Assembly (NCBI GenBank): GCA_033239525.1
Contig: BSYO01000025.1
Coordinates: forward strand, 4,498,001 to 4,562,000
Direction: 5' to 3'
Length of the DNA: 64,000 nucleotides
Source: Nepenthes gracilis
Lineage: Eukaryota; Streptophyta; Magnoliopsida; Caryophyllales; Nepenthaceae
The first letter of the stretch is position 1. The number at the start of each line of letters is the position of its first letter. Shown here in pieces: positions 10,407 through 22,491 of the stretch. Both the position numbers and the translations under genes were made by a program. The notes below the pieces were generated by a model. That model was not told the DNA's origin, ran no database searches, and saw nothing but the letters and a program-made list of their open reading frames with translations.

Positions 10407-10668
10407 AAATAAATTATAAGATTTAGAACCAACGAAAGAAATAAAGATAAAATATAAACTTGTATCATTTTATGAGTCTAACAAGTATTAATTGTTATCA
10501 ATGTGTTTTAATAGGTTATTTTGTGTCATTTTTATAAATAAAAGATACAATAATGTTTGTTTTTAACTGCTTCAAATTCACAAGTTATATAGGTTTGGGT
10601 GAAAGCCTCTCTATTAATTGATACCAACATTGGAAACTAAAAAGAATTTAAAGTTATGAAACTATAAC

Positions 10669-11082
10669 TGATGCGACTCTGGGTTCAAGATCTAAAGAAA
10701 AACTTTCATTGATGAGATCATGATAGAACAAATCAAGTAATGAATTACAGAAATCTTGAACTGAGGCATCACAACGTTTTTCTTTTGTTCACTTTTTCTC
10801 CTTTCTATTCTGAAAGAAAAAGTTCCGTCCCTTTGTTTCGGCTGATCCTCTCCTTTTATATCCTTCTTTCTTCCTTCTGATTTGATCAATCCGGTAATGT
10901 CCGTTCTTCCTTATCATAACCGTCTTCTTCAGTTTTCACCCGTTGCTGTTGGTTTGACCGGTTGTATAACCGTCTTTCATAACCACCATCTTCACGTGTT
11001 GTTTACAATAAATTTAAATCCAACGGGCTTTTCTTAATGGGCCTTCTTTAATGGGTTATGAAATCTGATCGTATACCCATCA
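10669..11082 (-). repeat. LTR copy C (3' LTR of the truncated element)
   Basis: Full-length LTR with intact TGATGCGACTC and ATACCCATCA ends on the plus strand. It has about two differences from LTR A. The flank is ATAAC at 10664-10668; no matching distal duplication was found. Confidence 0.9.
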
Positions 11083-11218
11083 CTAGTCCCCCATGTCGGC
11101 AGGTTAGAATTTTTAATCCGCGATATGTCCTTTGATAGGGTCATTGATTCTATTTAGCTGATCCAAATTTAAGATCAATCAACTATAATTCTAGATCGGT
11201 TTTCAGTCAACTCACGAA

Positions 11219-12080
11219 AATCGGTTTTTAAACCGCGACCGATCGAAATTTTTTATTTTTGAAACCGTTTTTAGACTTCTGCCGATCTGGATCGAAATCG
11301 CTTTCAACCAGCTTTGTGCTTGAAACCGATTTATAAACTTACGCGTCGGGATCGAAATCGGCTTTCAACCAGCTTGTGCTTGAAACCGGATTTTTAGACT
11401 GCCCGTCTGGATCAAATCGGCTTTCAACCAGCTTGTGCTTGAAACCGGATTTATAAGGTGCGATCTGGATCGAACGGCTTTCAACCACCTTGTGCTTGAA
11501 ACCGATTTTTAGACTACGCGACCGATGAATCGCTTTCAAACATTTCGTGCTTGAAACCGATTTTTAGACTTCCGATCTGGATCAAATCGGCTTTCAAACA
11601 GCTTGTGCTTGAAACCGATTTTTAGACTTCTCCGATCCGGATATTCTCAAACAAATTTTGTGCTTGAAACCGATTTTTAGACTGACCTCTGGATCGAAAT
11701 CGGCTTTCAACCAGCTTGTGCTGAAAAACCGGATTTATAAAACCGCCCGACTGGGATCGAATCGCTTTCAACCAGCTTGTGCTTGAAACCGATTTCATTT
11801 TCGCCGATCTGGATGAAATCGCTTTCAACCAACCAGCTTGAAACCGGATTTTTAGACTCTCGCCGATCCGGATGCGGATCGAAATCGGCTTTCAACCAGC
11901 TTGTGCTTGAAACCGAGTTTTTAGATACGCGCGTCGGGATGAAATCGCTTTCAAACAGACTTTGTGCTTGAAACCGATTTTTAGATCGCCGATCCGGATC
12001 GAAATCGCTTTCAACCGTTGCTTGAAACCGAATTTTTAGACTTCTATCGATCTGGATCGAAATCGGCTTTCAAACAGCTT
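11219..12080. repeat. Minisatellite of the truncated Tat element
   Basis: About fourteen degenerate units of the same family as 890-1755 (core TTGTGCTTGAAACCG). They are more variable in length, with many small deletions that destroy the 63-bp register. Confidence 0.88.
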
Positions 12081-12291
12081 TTCGAAGGATGGGACAACCA
12101 TTAATTACTCCAGTCAGCGAACTAATCTGGCTTTGACACGTGTGAATCATCATGATGAAGGTGTCAGTTAACCGTCAATGATGATTTTGAAAATATATGA
12201 AAATTTGAAAATCCCCATAAGGTGTTTTATCTTCCTCTGCCGATTCAAATTTATTCCTGACAACCTTCTTCATCCAGCTTCTTCATTCGGA

Positions 12292-12394
12292 ATGGCTCCT
12301 CGCATCCAAGTTCATCGTGTTCATTCTCTTAAATCGGTTCTTTCTTCTACTGACATAGATTCAATATATACAAAATTCAAGATTTGTAAAGACA
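12292..12394 (+). pseudogene. Start of antisense gene, cut off
   Basis: Begins MAPRIQVHRVHSL, matching the antisense gene of the full-length element, and runs to the junction near 12394 after YTKFKICKD. Only about 34 codons remain. Conservation of this ATG in both elements, with differing upstream codons, supports it as the real start. Confidence 0.7.
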
Positions 12395-13389
12395 CAGCGG
12401 CCATCACTCACAGCGGTGGATGGCCAACCACTCACAGCGGCCATCACTGCTCACGCTTCGATTCATGCACAAATCCGACAAACCCTCGCTGACATCCGTC
12501 AAGTTTTGGCCCGAATCGAATGGCAAGACAACACACAACATCTTCGCCAGACTTCAATAGTTTCTGCTTACATGGCTGATGTTGCGCCCCCTCGATTCGA
12601 ACCTCAAGGCAGATCGTTGCTCAGATGATTCCATCTGTGTCTGACTCTCGATCGGCAACAGTAGCTGCTCCGGCGACGGTGTGGGTCCCAGCGATTGAGA
12701 GTGCTGGTTCTTCATCCTCTCCCGGTCAATCGGAAACTTCGGATGAGGTTTTACGAAAAGCTCAGCTTGATCTCAACCGCAGAGACTCAGGGCTTACTTG
12801 CATGGGATGGGCTCCTGGAGCAAAGCTAGCAGCATCAGTTAGAGGCACCAACAACGGGAATCCTAATGCTAAGGTGCTGACTAGGGACGAGATTGGGGTT
12901 TGGGAGACCGTATTGCCAAACGAAATGGCCGGTTCAGCACCGACAAACCATGGTTCCGTTGATGAGGCAAATGTATTCAGTCATCTTCAACCAAACAGAC
13001 CAAAGTCTCTCAGGATTCCTGCCACTAAATTGTTCACCACGCCTTCGAAGGTAAGTCCACAACTGTCTCCTCAAACTCCACCACTCCCACAACCGCAAAC
13101 TCTAACCCAAGCTCTACCCAGCAAACTACCCTCACCACTGGGCACCACAATCGCTCTTCAACTTTCCTTACCTCCACCATATATTGCTCCTTGCGTTGCA
13201 TCCTTACTTCCACAGGACGACCGTACCATTAGCCCTACTTCCACCACATCACACATTCGGCTATCCCTCCATGAAAGCCCACGCTCACCAACTCGAGTCG
13301 AACGACAAACAGTGTCATCCGCCATCCGCCTATATCACCGTTCAAGACTCCCATCTCTGATGTGTTGCTCCAACCTACTCAAGCCCTAA
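12395..13389 (+). pseudogene. Unassigned coding-like sequence, Pro/Ser/Thr-rich
   Basis: The sequence is GC-richer than its surroundings and holds overlapping open frames at 12416-12628 and 12625-13389. The first contains IRQTLADIRQVLARIEW, which has an amphipathic, gag-like look. The second is 254 residues, with a middle part (NRRDSGLTCMGWAPG) and a low-complexity proline/serine-rich end. I do not recognise either. The segment is probably transposon or captured-gene sequence rather than an independent host gene, because it begins exactly where the truncated Tat element is cut and the frames change repeatedly. Confidence 0.35.
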
Positions 13390-14505
13390 CCCTTCCTCCG
13401 TCCGAATCCGAACCTGAGAAGATCACCAGAGGTGCTGACCTTAATGAGAAGGCCTCGCTGTCCGTAACATTTCACAACGTTTCCTCTGTTCTTCCAATGT
13501 CGTCATGACTTCTGACTTCAACATCTGATATTTTACCTCTAACTGCTCAAGCTCTACCCGTACGACCTCATGCTTTAACCGAAGTCCAAATTATTACTTC
13601 TACAGAATGCTCACAACTCCACCTGCTGCCACTCTCCAAACGGCCATTACACGGATTGGTAGGACCACTACAACCTCCTATTACCTTCCGTCCTTCCCCA
13701 AAATTGTCCATTAAGAAACTCTCTTCGGCCGAAACGGCCTTTGGCTATGAGCTCCTCCTATTGAAACCCGTGCCATTGCCTGATGCCAGCGGTTTGACAA
13801 AATTGAGGGAGAACAAAGTGGACGCAGATCAAGCGTGTGCTCTTCGTTCCTCACTCACCAAAAGTTCTATCATACAGAGAGTCTCGAGACCGCACGCTGC
13901 TCAGATGCTCGCTGATGATCAGCAATTCTTCCTCATCAAGAACTGTGCTATGCTAAGCTACTCCTTGTCAATACCCCCAGAAGAGGCTTCATAAGCTTTG
14001 GAAGGCATCGCATCCTCAAGCACAACCTCGTTGATCTGTTACGACAGCATAGTCACTCTTTTGATAAAGCTTATGAAGATCTCATGCGAGCAGTCATCGA
14101 CTGTAACAAGTCTAGTAATCTCAGAGCCAACTCTCGGCTCAATTCTCCAGCTACGGCGCAGTTCTCATTGACATTTTCTCCTTTTCCTATTGAAGACTAC
14201 ACTAGGAAAGGAAATATTGGGAAAAGTGATTTAACCCCTGGAGCAATTGGGTCTCAAATTGGTGTAGCTTTGCCTTTCCAAAAAGACAAAGAAGGACAAC
14301 TAAGTGATAGGGATGTTGTGAATTGTCACATTCTGTTAATAGAGGTAGCAAATTTCACAAACACCTTTTCCCATTTCACTGCATGTCCATATGCTGGGAC
14401 AGGTTTCTTTCTTGTTGAAATGGACGTTTGGTGCTTAACATTATCCACGGTGATGACTGAGAGGGTCTATTCGAATCAATAACTAGTCATGGATTTGATG
14501 GTTTC
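13390..14505 (+). other. Coding-like but unassigned stretch
   Basis: Short open frames at 13656-13994 and 14084-14482 are separated by stops. Coding-like composition persists, but no family is recognisable. It probably belongs with the captured-fragment region that follows. Confidence 0.3.
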
Positions 14506-15804
14506 ATGGCATTATTGGGTGGGGTTGGTAGAGGCATTCATCCAGAGCTGTTGATACTGATTGATGCAAACTTTGTAGGCAGGAAAAAAAGGAAAAGCCT
14601 TAAGGATCACCCAAGACATCCAGCCGTTATTGTTAATAAAGTTGATAATGCTGTTAGAGATATAGTTGGTACGGAGTCTGATCTTTTTGGACCCATTACT
14701 GCCTTCAACGAAAGGGTTGTTTCATTTATGAGCCCTGCACTTGACTTGAATGTATCAGTCTGTGTTGGAGAAATTTTATTATTTTTTCCTGTGGATACCA
14801 TACCTGTAGATGGGAAGAGACTTACAGGAAGAAGTGCTGTGGCCAAATTCATGCTTAGTGGTTCCAACTCTACCATAACCGATATTGTTCAATGGGTGGC
14901 TTTATCTGCAGCAACATTAGACTTGTGGCGGCCTAGCACCAGCCCTGAGGGAAGCAGTGTTTCTAATGGAAATTGTTGGTCAAGATCTGTTAAAGACAAG
15001 GCTAGAATTCGAACCCCCAATATGATGTCGGTATCAATGATATGTGTGGTCCACTCCCTGCATCTTGCTCTTGTTACTCTTGGATATGGTGTGAGTGGGA
15101 CAACGAATACTCCAAGAGGAGTACTTTTTGTTGATAAAGGAATGCAGCTTGAACTTCCAGCCCCAACGTATGCTTATGTAAATGTACTGGCAGAAGGAGT
15201 AACATGTTATGTATTAGTGTTGCTATTTACTCTCCAACAATACGGTACACATCAAGTGGGATACATCTTTGCACCGGTGGTGTTGGTTTGGTCACTTTGC
15301 ATATGTGCTCTTAGCTTGGACATTATCTTCCACTGGAACCCACTCGTCTATGAAGCCCTCTCACCTTATTACATGTACACTTTCTTGAAGCAGACAAGGT
15401 GGAGTGGCTGGATAGTCCTGGGTGGAGTTTTGCGATGTATAACAAGGTCAGAGGCAAGGTTGCCTGCTCTAAGACACTTCTCCTATGCTGCAATTCAGAT
15501 TGCTTTTATTCTTTTTGATCCAACACTTATATTAGCATACATAGGCCAAGCTGCATACTTATCAAAGCATCACCAGAGCAGTACAGAAATTAGTTCATAC
15601 CTTTCAGTTCCAGAGAGGGTGAAATTGCCAGTATTGTTTGTAGCCATACTTTCTTCGGTTGTGGGAAGTCAAGCAATCATTAGTGGAATGTACTCTATCA
15701 TCAACCAAAGCCAGTCACTTAGCTGCTTTCCCAGAGTAAATGTGGTTCACACTTCTAAGCAAATAGGGGCGAGTCCATATCTCGAGAGATCAACTGGATT
15801 TTGA
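14506..15804 (+). pseudogene. Chimeric ORF: copper P-type ATPase fragment joined to HAK/KUP potassium-transporter fragment
   Basis: A 432-residue open frame. Residues about 80-125 (VGEILLFFPVDTIPVDGKRLTGRSAV then SNSTITDIVQ) resemble the actuator region of plastid copper ATPases of the HMA8/PAA2 type, with the TGES-containing piece missing. Residues about 175-205 resemble the membrane segment carrying the metal-binding CPC motif, but the CPC is replaced. From residue about 230 to 425 the match is to HAK/KUP K+ transporters: QQYGTHQVGYIFAPVVL, WNPLVYEALSPYYMY, ILAYIGQAAYLSKHH, VGSQAIISG and LSCFPRV. Both families are normally multi-exon, yet no introns are seen, suggesting mRNA-derived copies. 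Neither half is complete and key residues are lost, so no transport function is expected. The first 75 residues are unassigned. Confidence 0.72.
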
Positions 15805-16506
15805 TGGCCCTGACATTGTGGTTTCGGTTCTTGAATTTTCCATAAGAGTATATCTTAGAAATGAATCTGGCCGGCAACAAGAGGTGAAATTGCTCGTAAT
15901 AATATTGGGTGTGTGTGTGAGCTCGTAAATTTGCACGGAGCTCGCTGTGAGGCGGAGAACTCATTGGGAGAACTTGCTTTTCGGCCTGCAAGGAGATTTG
16001 TTGAGAGGAGAAGCTACGTCGATTGTGGGGTCCTGGAGGAACCTACGCTGCAGCTAGTGTTCGGTGAGTTAATAGTGGCCACTCTTCGTCAAAAGCTTTC
16101 AATTTCCAACCTTGAGGACAAGATCCTTTTGATGGGAACTGCAATGTTATGAACTCTTCAGTATACTATTGGAAGCTCACTCACTGAGTTTGCCTTGAAG
16201 ACGAAATACCCAAACAATGATACTTAATACTACATACTGATTTATTTTTTTATTTTTGGGATGATGGTTTTCTGTTTTTGGTTTAGTGCTTTCATGATGG
16301 TTTTCTGTTTGTAGGTGGGCCACGGGCTGTTGCCCTTTCATGTTTAAGGTGCTTGTTGCTGTACTGGGAAGATATGAAAAATATCATTTCAATCTCTCTC
16401 TCTCTCATTTGCTTTCTCTATTCCCCTCCCCCATATTCTCTAGTTCTCTTCTCTCGCCTTAAACATTGCAATCGCTGGTGTCATCCACTGTAACCGTACC
16501 ATTTAA
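15805..16506. other. No recognisable gene; CT-rich tract
   Basis: A 79-residue open frame at 15913-16152 has no recognisable motif. A pyrimidine-rich stretch with (TC)n lies at about 16391-16460. Nothing else can be supported. Confidence 0.4.
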
Positions 16507-16945
16507 TGATGCGAGTTTCACATTGAAAAGTTGGAGGTAAAACCTCCAACTTATAAGTTAGGGGGCTCTCCCTTCTACTAGACCGGTCTTTTGGGATAGG
16601 CTCTCCCTCTGGCTTATGCTCGCATCAAATGGTGCTTTCATTGAGACCAGTCCCGGCCTGGAGAGGGCTACCTGCGGAGGGTTCTAACCGGAAAGGGCTA
16701 CCTGCGGAAGGGTTGACTGTTGCCGGTGCGCCGGGGCGGAGTAAAGCGTCGCAGAGTAAAAGCCACCAAGTGAAGTGTCGTAGAGTGCAACCGTCGAGTT
16801 CACGGCTGTTGAAGAAGGAAGGAATGATGTGAGTCCCACATTGAAAAGTTAGAGGTAAAACCTCCAACTTATAAGTTAGGGGGCTCTCCCTCCTACTAGA
16901 CCGGTCTTTTGAGATGGGCTCTCCCTCTGACTTATGCTCGCATCA
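16507..16945. mobile_element. TRIM (terminal-repeat retrotransposon in miniature)
   Basis: Two 121-bp direct repeats (16507-16627 and 16825-16945) each begin TGATG and end CTCGCATCA; the left one has a perfect 9-bp terminal inverted repeat. They differ at about eight positions. The 197-bp interior begins AATGGTGCTTTCATTGAGAC (probable primer-binding site) and ends in the purine tract GAAGAAGGAAGGAA directly before the second repeat. It has no coding capacity and so fits the TRIM class, mobilised in trans. No perfect target duplication abuts the ends (TTTAA versus CCCAT), though CCATT occurs within 1-3 bp of both. Confidence 0.85.
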
Positions 16946-19821
16946 CCCATTGTTCGCTACAAGGCACAGGGACCGGTGTCCTCATTGGTATTTCTTCTTT
17001 TTAGTTCCAAAATTTCACTATTTTATTTTTGGAAAATTTCACTTCCAATTCTCTTTCCTTACAACCACATCATTTTTTACCTTTTTTTTTTTTTCTCTAA
17101 GCGTTTATATAAATATCACAACCCCACCTTTTCCCATTACCTTATTTGCATAGGTACAATGAAAAAAAGTATTTCGTATGAATTTATGTTTTTTATGAAT
17201 AACTCATAAAATCCTGATAGATTTTATAAGATATTGGCTTGCAAGCGATTTATGTGAAAATCTGGGTATGCCGCTTTAGGATTTGAACATATTGTAAATT
17301 TGAATTGTGGTTTAAAAGATGTTGAAATTAGCTCTTGAAACCTTTGCTCTAAATCTTGTACACCACATGCCATACGCTAGAGTTTTAGATAATTTAAAGT
17401 GTCTAAATTAGTATCTGATACTCAAATTAATAATTTTAACTACCAATCAGTTAGAGTGAAAGAAAATGATGGAGTATTTGAGGATTAAATTTCAAAAGAA
17501 TATTATGTGGAGAGTAAGTATTCTATATAATAAGCTTCAAATATTTTTATATGGGTTAAGTGATACAGAACGCTGAGTTGGGAGATTCCTTTTTTGAGGA
17601 GGCCGTGACCCGAGGAGATATTTGAAATTTTGATCAGTTAATATAGATAATTTTTCATGCGCGGGAACGACGTTATAGGCTGTCCGACTTAGGCCATTGT
17701 TGGTTTGGGTTGCATCCAACCGACTGGAGAATCGCTTCTAGTCAACAAAGCCATTGACCATCATCTGGACCAGTGGGTTGTATTCCTTTTGGGCTAACTG
17801 TCTTTTGGGCTGGCCCATTTCTACTGTTTCCATCAAGTTGTTATAATAAATTTATTAATACTAAAGACAAATCTAATAGTAAATAATACATGTTGATTGA
17901 CGGTGTGTACGGTTCATATAACATTGCCATTAGATATTGTGTTAGATCGAATCGACTTGACCCATTTATTTATATTTTAAACCGTATCCAAATTACAAAT
18001 ATCCTATTTTAAACTATTTTTATATTACATTATTTTTACTATTTAAATAAGTCTAGAGAATTATACTAAAAAACTCATTGATTTTTAAAGTTTTTTTTAT
18101 TAGGAAAATATATTTTGTATGTATTATATATTTATATATTTTCTAATTCTATTAGTTATAAAAAGACTAAATAAATCGTAGTTATAGGTCCTCCCGTCTT
18201 TTAGCATCTACTACAAATACAAGTATTTATAGTTAAGCAACGACAATGAATTTTTAATCTATCAAAAAAATTTTCTTCATAATTTTCAACAACTGGCTAC
18301 ACAGATAAGTGGTCATATTGTAATCATCCTAAATATTAGACAAATTTATCCATCCAAAAATTAAAAGACGACATAAATTAAGATAATATTTTTATTTTTA
18401 TTTTAGCATATAAGATTATAAAAATAAATATTAACTATTAAAAAGATAAATAAATTTAATTTTTGAAAAATCATAACAAAATTGAATTGATAGATCCTAG
18501 AATTGTTGCAACTTATGATGAAAAATAACAAGATTTTCTTCAACAAGTGATCAATATAAATGTACATAGTAGGGTAATTGCATAACATATATGTGACACT
18601 AATAATATATAAATTAAATTAAATCTTACTATAAATTTTTAGACCCTCCTCTTGGAAAAGACCACACACTTTAGTGTAATTGCTATAAAGTGAATAACTT
18701 ATCCTCAGACATTATCTTTTTTACCATAATTGTGTATCGTAATAATCTCTAAGATTTTTTTAGATCGAGTTATTACTGTCAGAGCAAACATATATCTGTC
18801 ACCATAAAAATCTTGCCACTTAAATAAAAGTTTGGCATTAAATATTTTAAAAATTATATATATATTTTTTTATTTTTATTCATATTCTATAGTATAATCG
18901 TCTGTATCTGTATTTGCTATATTTAAAACCTTAAAAATCATCATCAATATCGATATTAATCATAATTCTTTCTCCGTGGCGCCAAGAGCTTAAGAAGTTT
19001 ACCTTGTTGCGTTAAAATCATATATTCGATCTGCAAAAGACTTTGTCGTTTGAGATTATGATTGATCTGTATCGAGGTCCCGGTAAGTTTTATATTTCTT
19101 TGATATTTCTTATGAAATGTATTGCATGTTTTTTATGGGAGAAATCCTTTCAATTTCTATATGGTTGATCAAATTTTTAGCAATTTGATGGACATGCATT
19201 AGAAATACACTTCCAAACCAAGAAACTTTTAAATAGGATTTAGGAAATTTTTATACTTGTTTATTTATTTATTTTTACTTGAGTCGTTTTTTTGGGTGGG
19301 TATTTTATTAGAATTTTATTTCCAAATAACATTTAACAAATTGAAAATAAATTGTGTGACAAATATTTACAAATGAAAAATATTGTAAAAGAAAATAATA
19401 CCTATTTATATAAATTTTCTCATATTTATATTTTCAATTATCAACAAGCAATCGATGTAGAGGGTTAGCGAAAAATGCTAGCCGATCGGAGACAATTACC
19501 AATCCACTGGTGTTGACAATCGACGAAGATGATGAGATGCATCAATTGGTCGATCGGTGATTGGTCGTGGTGGCTGATTTCCATGTGAATTAGAAGCTAG
19601 AGATAATTATTGATCGATTCTTAATGATATTTATTGGTGTATTTTTTATATTTAAAATATTTATTAATAATTATTAATAGTCAATAATAAATAATAAATT
19701 ATTTTAGAAAAATGAATTGAAGCATGAAGTGATTTTTTTTAGAAAAAAATTATTTTCATTGATTTATGTGTTTTTCGTTGGCAGCAAAGACTAAAGATAC
19801 TCGAAAGTATTTGATAGGAAG

Positions 19822-19853
<32 letters not shown>

Positions 19854-21033
19854 TGCAAAAATAGATGAATTAGGTATTCATATTGGGTAAATTGAACCTT
19901 GATGGCGATTATTTAATTATTCTGGTTGGTTTTGAAATAGGAGAAATAGAGTTGGGGGCATACATCTGTCTTTTCATCTTTACTATTTAATAAATATTTA
20001 ATTTAATGATAAAATTTTTAATTATAAAAAATCATATATAATATTTTATAGTTTTTATCATAATGATATTTATTAAATATTTAACTTAATAATAAACAAT
20101 TTTTAAAAAATAATTATTCAGATACTTTTTTAAAATTTTAAATCTTAGATTTTTTTTTATTCGACTAAAAAAAAGTATAACAAATATAGCTTCGTTCTCA
20201 ATTGTTAAACTAAATAATTAGAGATTAAAATGAATAAAATTAAAAATATATAATACTTTTTAAAATTTTAAATAATATAAGTATTTTAATATTTTATTAA
20301 TTTATTAAAAGATAAAAAAATAATTTATCTATATGTTTTATTTTTCATCGTACTATAAAATTATATAGATTTAATGGTTGAGAAATGTCCTAAGCATTGG
20401 AGCCTCTTTGATTTGGCCAAAAGGAGACCTAAGTAAATAAATAAATAAATAGGCTAAAATTTTGATAATAATACAACATTAATTCTTTATATTTTTCATT
20501 TTATACACACACTAATACTTTTGTATAAATACATACAAGATAGGACTGTATTATCTAATTATGTATTATAATATAATATAATTTAATTTATAACTTAAGT
20601 CTATAATTTAACTTAAGTCTATATAGTATAATTTAATTTAATTAGTCATGAGATTTTTTATTTGAATATAGAAAAATAGCAATATTATACGTCTAATCAA
20701 AATTTCAACCTTCATCCACCTTTATTTTTTTTTTTTAAAAAATGAACTAATATTCATTTAAATTTCAAAAGGTTACCACCTATAAATATTATTTTAAATT
20801 TACTAAATTAGATAAATGTAAATTTAACTTTAAAAAAAATAAAAAGTTACTTTAAAATAGGTTAAATATTTGTAGCTTGATCCTTACAATGTAATATTTT
20901 ATGAGAAAATTTTTTTTATATATCATTAAATTATTATATTATTTTATAATTTAAAATATAAAATTAAATATTATAATATATCTAAATCTATGTTAATTTT
21001 TCTCATCTCAAAAGATTATAAACTATGCTCATT
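16946..21033. other. AT-rich intergenic sequence
   Basis: About 4 kb of strongly AT-rich DNA with many homopolymer runs and no coding region I can support. A short (ATT)n microsatellite lies at 19824-19853 and (AAAT)n at about 20434-20452. Confidence 0.6.
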
Positions 21034-21239
21034 GGATTGAAAGGGCGTCATTCTCCCCTATAGAGAAGGACCGTTCTTCTCCTCATTTGAACCGTCGGAT
21101 GTAAAATTTGACGGTCACGTGTTTTGGATGATTAAATTTAAAATCAAACGGTCCACGTTATAATATCCATTCAAAACGTGTGGACCGTCAAATTTTACAT
21201 CCGACGGTTCAAATGAGGAGAAGGACGCCCCCCGGATCC
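21034..21239. mobile_element. MITE, Mutator-type family, copy 1
   Basis: A fold-back element whose arms pair over long stretches: GACCGTTCTTCTCCTCATTTGAACC against the reverse complement near 21195-21222, with GGATTG and GGATCC at the ends. The centre contains TTTTGGATGATTAAATTTAAAATC, shared with copy 2 in intron 1 of the acetyltransferase gene. The right arm lacks about 25 bp present in copy 2. No clear target duplication remains. It lies about 1.25 kb upstream of the gene's ATG. Confidence 0.75.
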
Positions 21240-22491
21240 CTCTTCCTCTTCGTTCATCATTTTTTCAATCTTTTCGAGAGTAATAAAAAGAAAGAAAATT
21301 ATCTTCCACGTATTTAAAATAATCCTCTCATTTATCCATATATTTTAATGGGTAAGTTTATTATTTATAGTGTAAAAAAATAACAAAAATTTTTAATTAT
21401 TTAAACATTTTTTTATCAAAAATCAAACTAATTAAAAATATCTTATTTAATAAAATTTAACAAAATTATATAAAATAATTAAATATTTTAATTAATTATT
21501 AAATATATATCACTTCATTTTCGACCATTCTAATATATAATTAATAGACTATTTCCACTTATGGTTTATACAGTGCTGTGACCGAAATTTCTAAAAACAG
21601 GCTCAGATCTCAATTCAATGGAAAACACGAAAATCAAAGTGTTTTGGGAAACAAATCAAAACACTTGATTTCAATACACAGTACCCTCTTAATTTGAATC
21701 CTTTAATATCTTTTTTTTTTCTAAAGTTATAAAATAATTTCATGGGGAGAAAAATATAAATAAATAATATTTTCTCATATTTGATTTATAAAAAAATAAA
21801 AAAAATTATGACGTTAAGACATGTAATATTTTTTCATTATATTCACTTGGTAAACAAATACAGAAAATAATATTTTCAAAATTTGAGATATTAATAATAA
21901 AAAAATAATAATAAATCGTATAAAAATAATGAGATATTTTATTCTTTTTTTAATAAATAGGTTTACAAAAGTCGCCCTATTACTGCAAATTATTTCATTG
22001 AAAATTCATAATAGAACTCATGTATTAGGGATCAAGCAGAACTCCTGCTCTTAAAAAAATAAATAAAATTATTAATAAGATTTGAGTTATTTATTTTAAA
22101 ATAAATAATTATAATTTACTTATTTTTTTAAAAAAATTTAAATATTAATTAAAATTAATTATTAAATTATAATTAATTATTTAAAAATAAATAATTTAGA
22201 TTCAAAAATAATAACCTTATTTATCCCTTTAAAAAATAAAGACCCCTTGTCATACATTTATTAGAAATATGTTTTCATTGTAATATGATTTTTCATCAAC
22301 GTTCAAACAAAAAATAAAAAGATAAAAAATTTATATATTTTTTGATTTTTTTTTTCATTTTTATTTATTTTTTGATTAATTTATTTACTTTAAATCCCTC
22401 TGTTTCAGGTGGTATTGGCCTATGAAAAAGCTTCAGTCATCGCTTTAATTATCGTTAAGGAAGAATCAGGACATTCCAAAACTGAGGAAAG
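21240..22491 (+). other. Upstream region of the acetyltransferase gene
   Basis: AT-rich. A perfect-looking hairpin lies at about 21633-21676 (AATCAAAGTGTTTTG ... CAAAACACTTGATT). The last 90 bases before the ATG are less AT-rich and are a likely 5' untranslated leader. No promoter element can be assigned with confidence. Confidence 0.4.

Larger units (their letters stand above)
10669..12394 (-). mobile_element. Truncated second Tat element
   Basis: A 414-bp 3' LTR (10669-11082) is followed by the same polypurine tract, a minisatellite (11219-12080) and the start of the antisense gene. All match the order in the full-length element. Similarity stops abruptly near 12394, inside the antisense gene, where unrelated sequence begins. 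The rest of this element, including its other LTR, is absent from the window. The 262-bp spacer 10407-10668 separating it from the first element is AT-rich and contains no gene. Confidence 0.88.

Noticed and set aside
19000..19090. Possible first exon (MIDLYRGPG followed by GTAAGT)
   Set aside because: Only a short stretch with a donor-like site; no continuing exon or recognisable protein was found in the following 2 kb.
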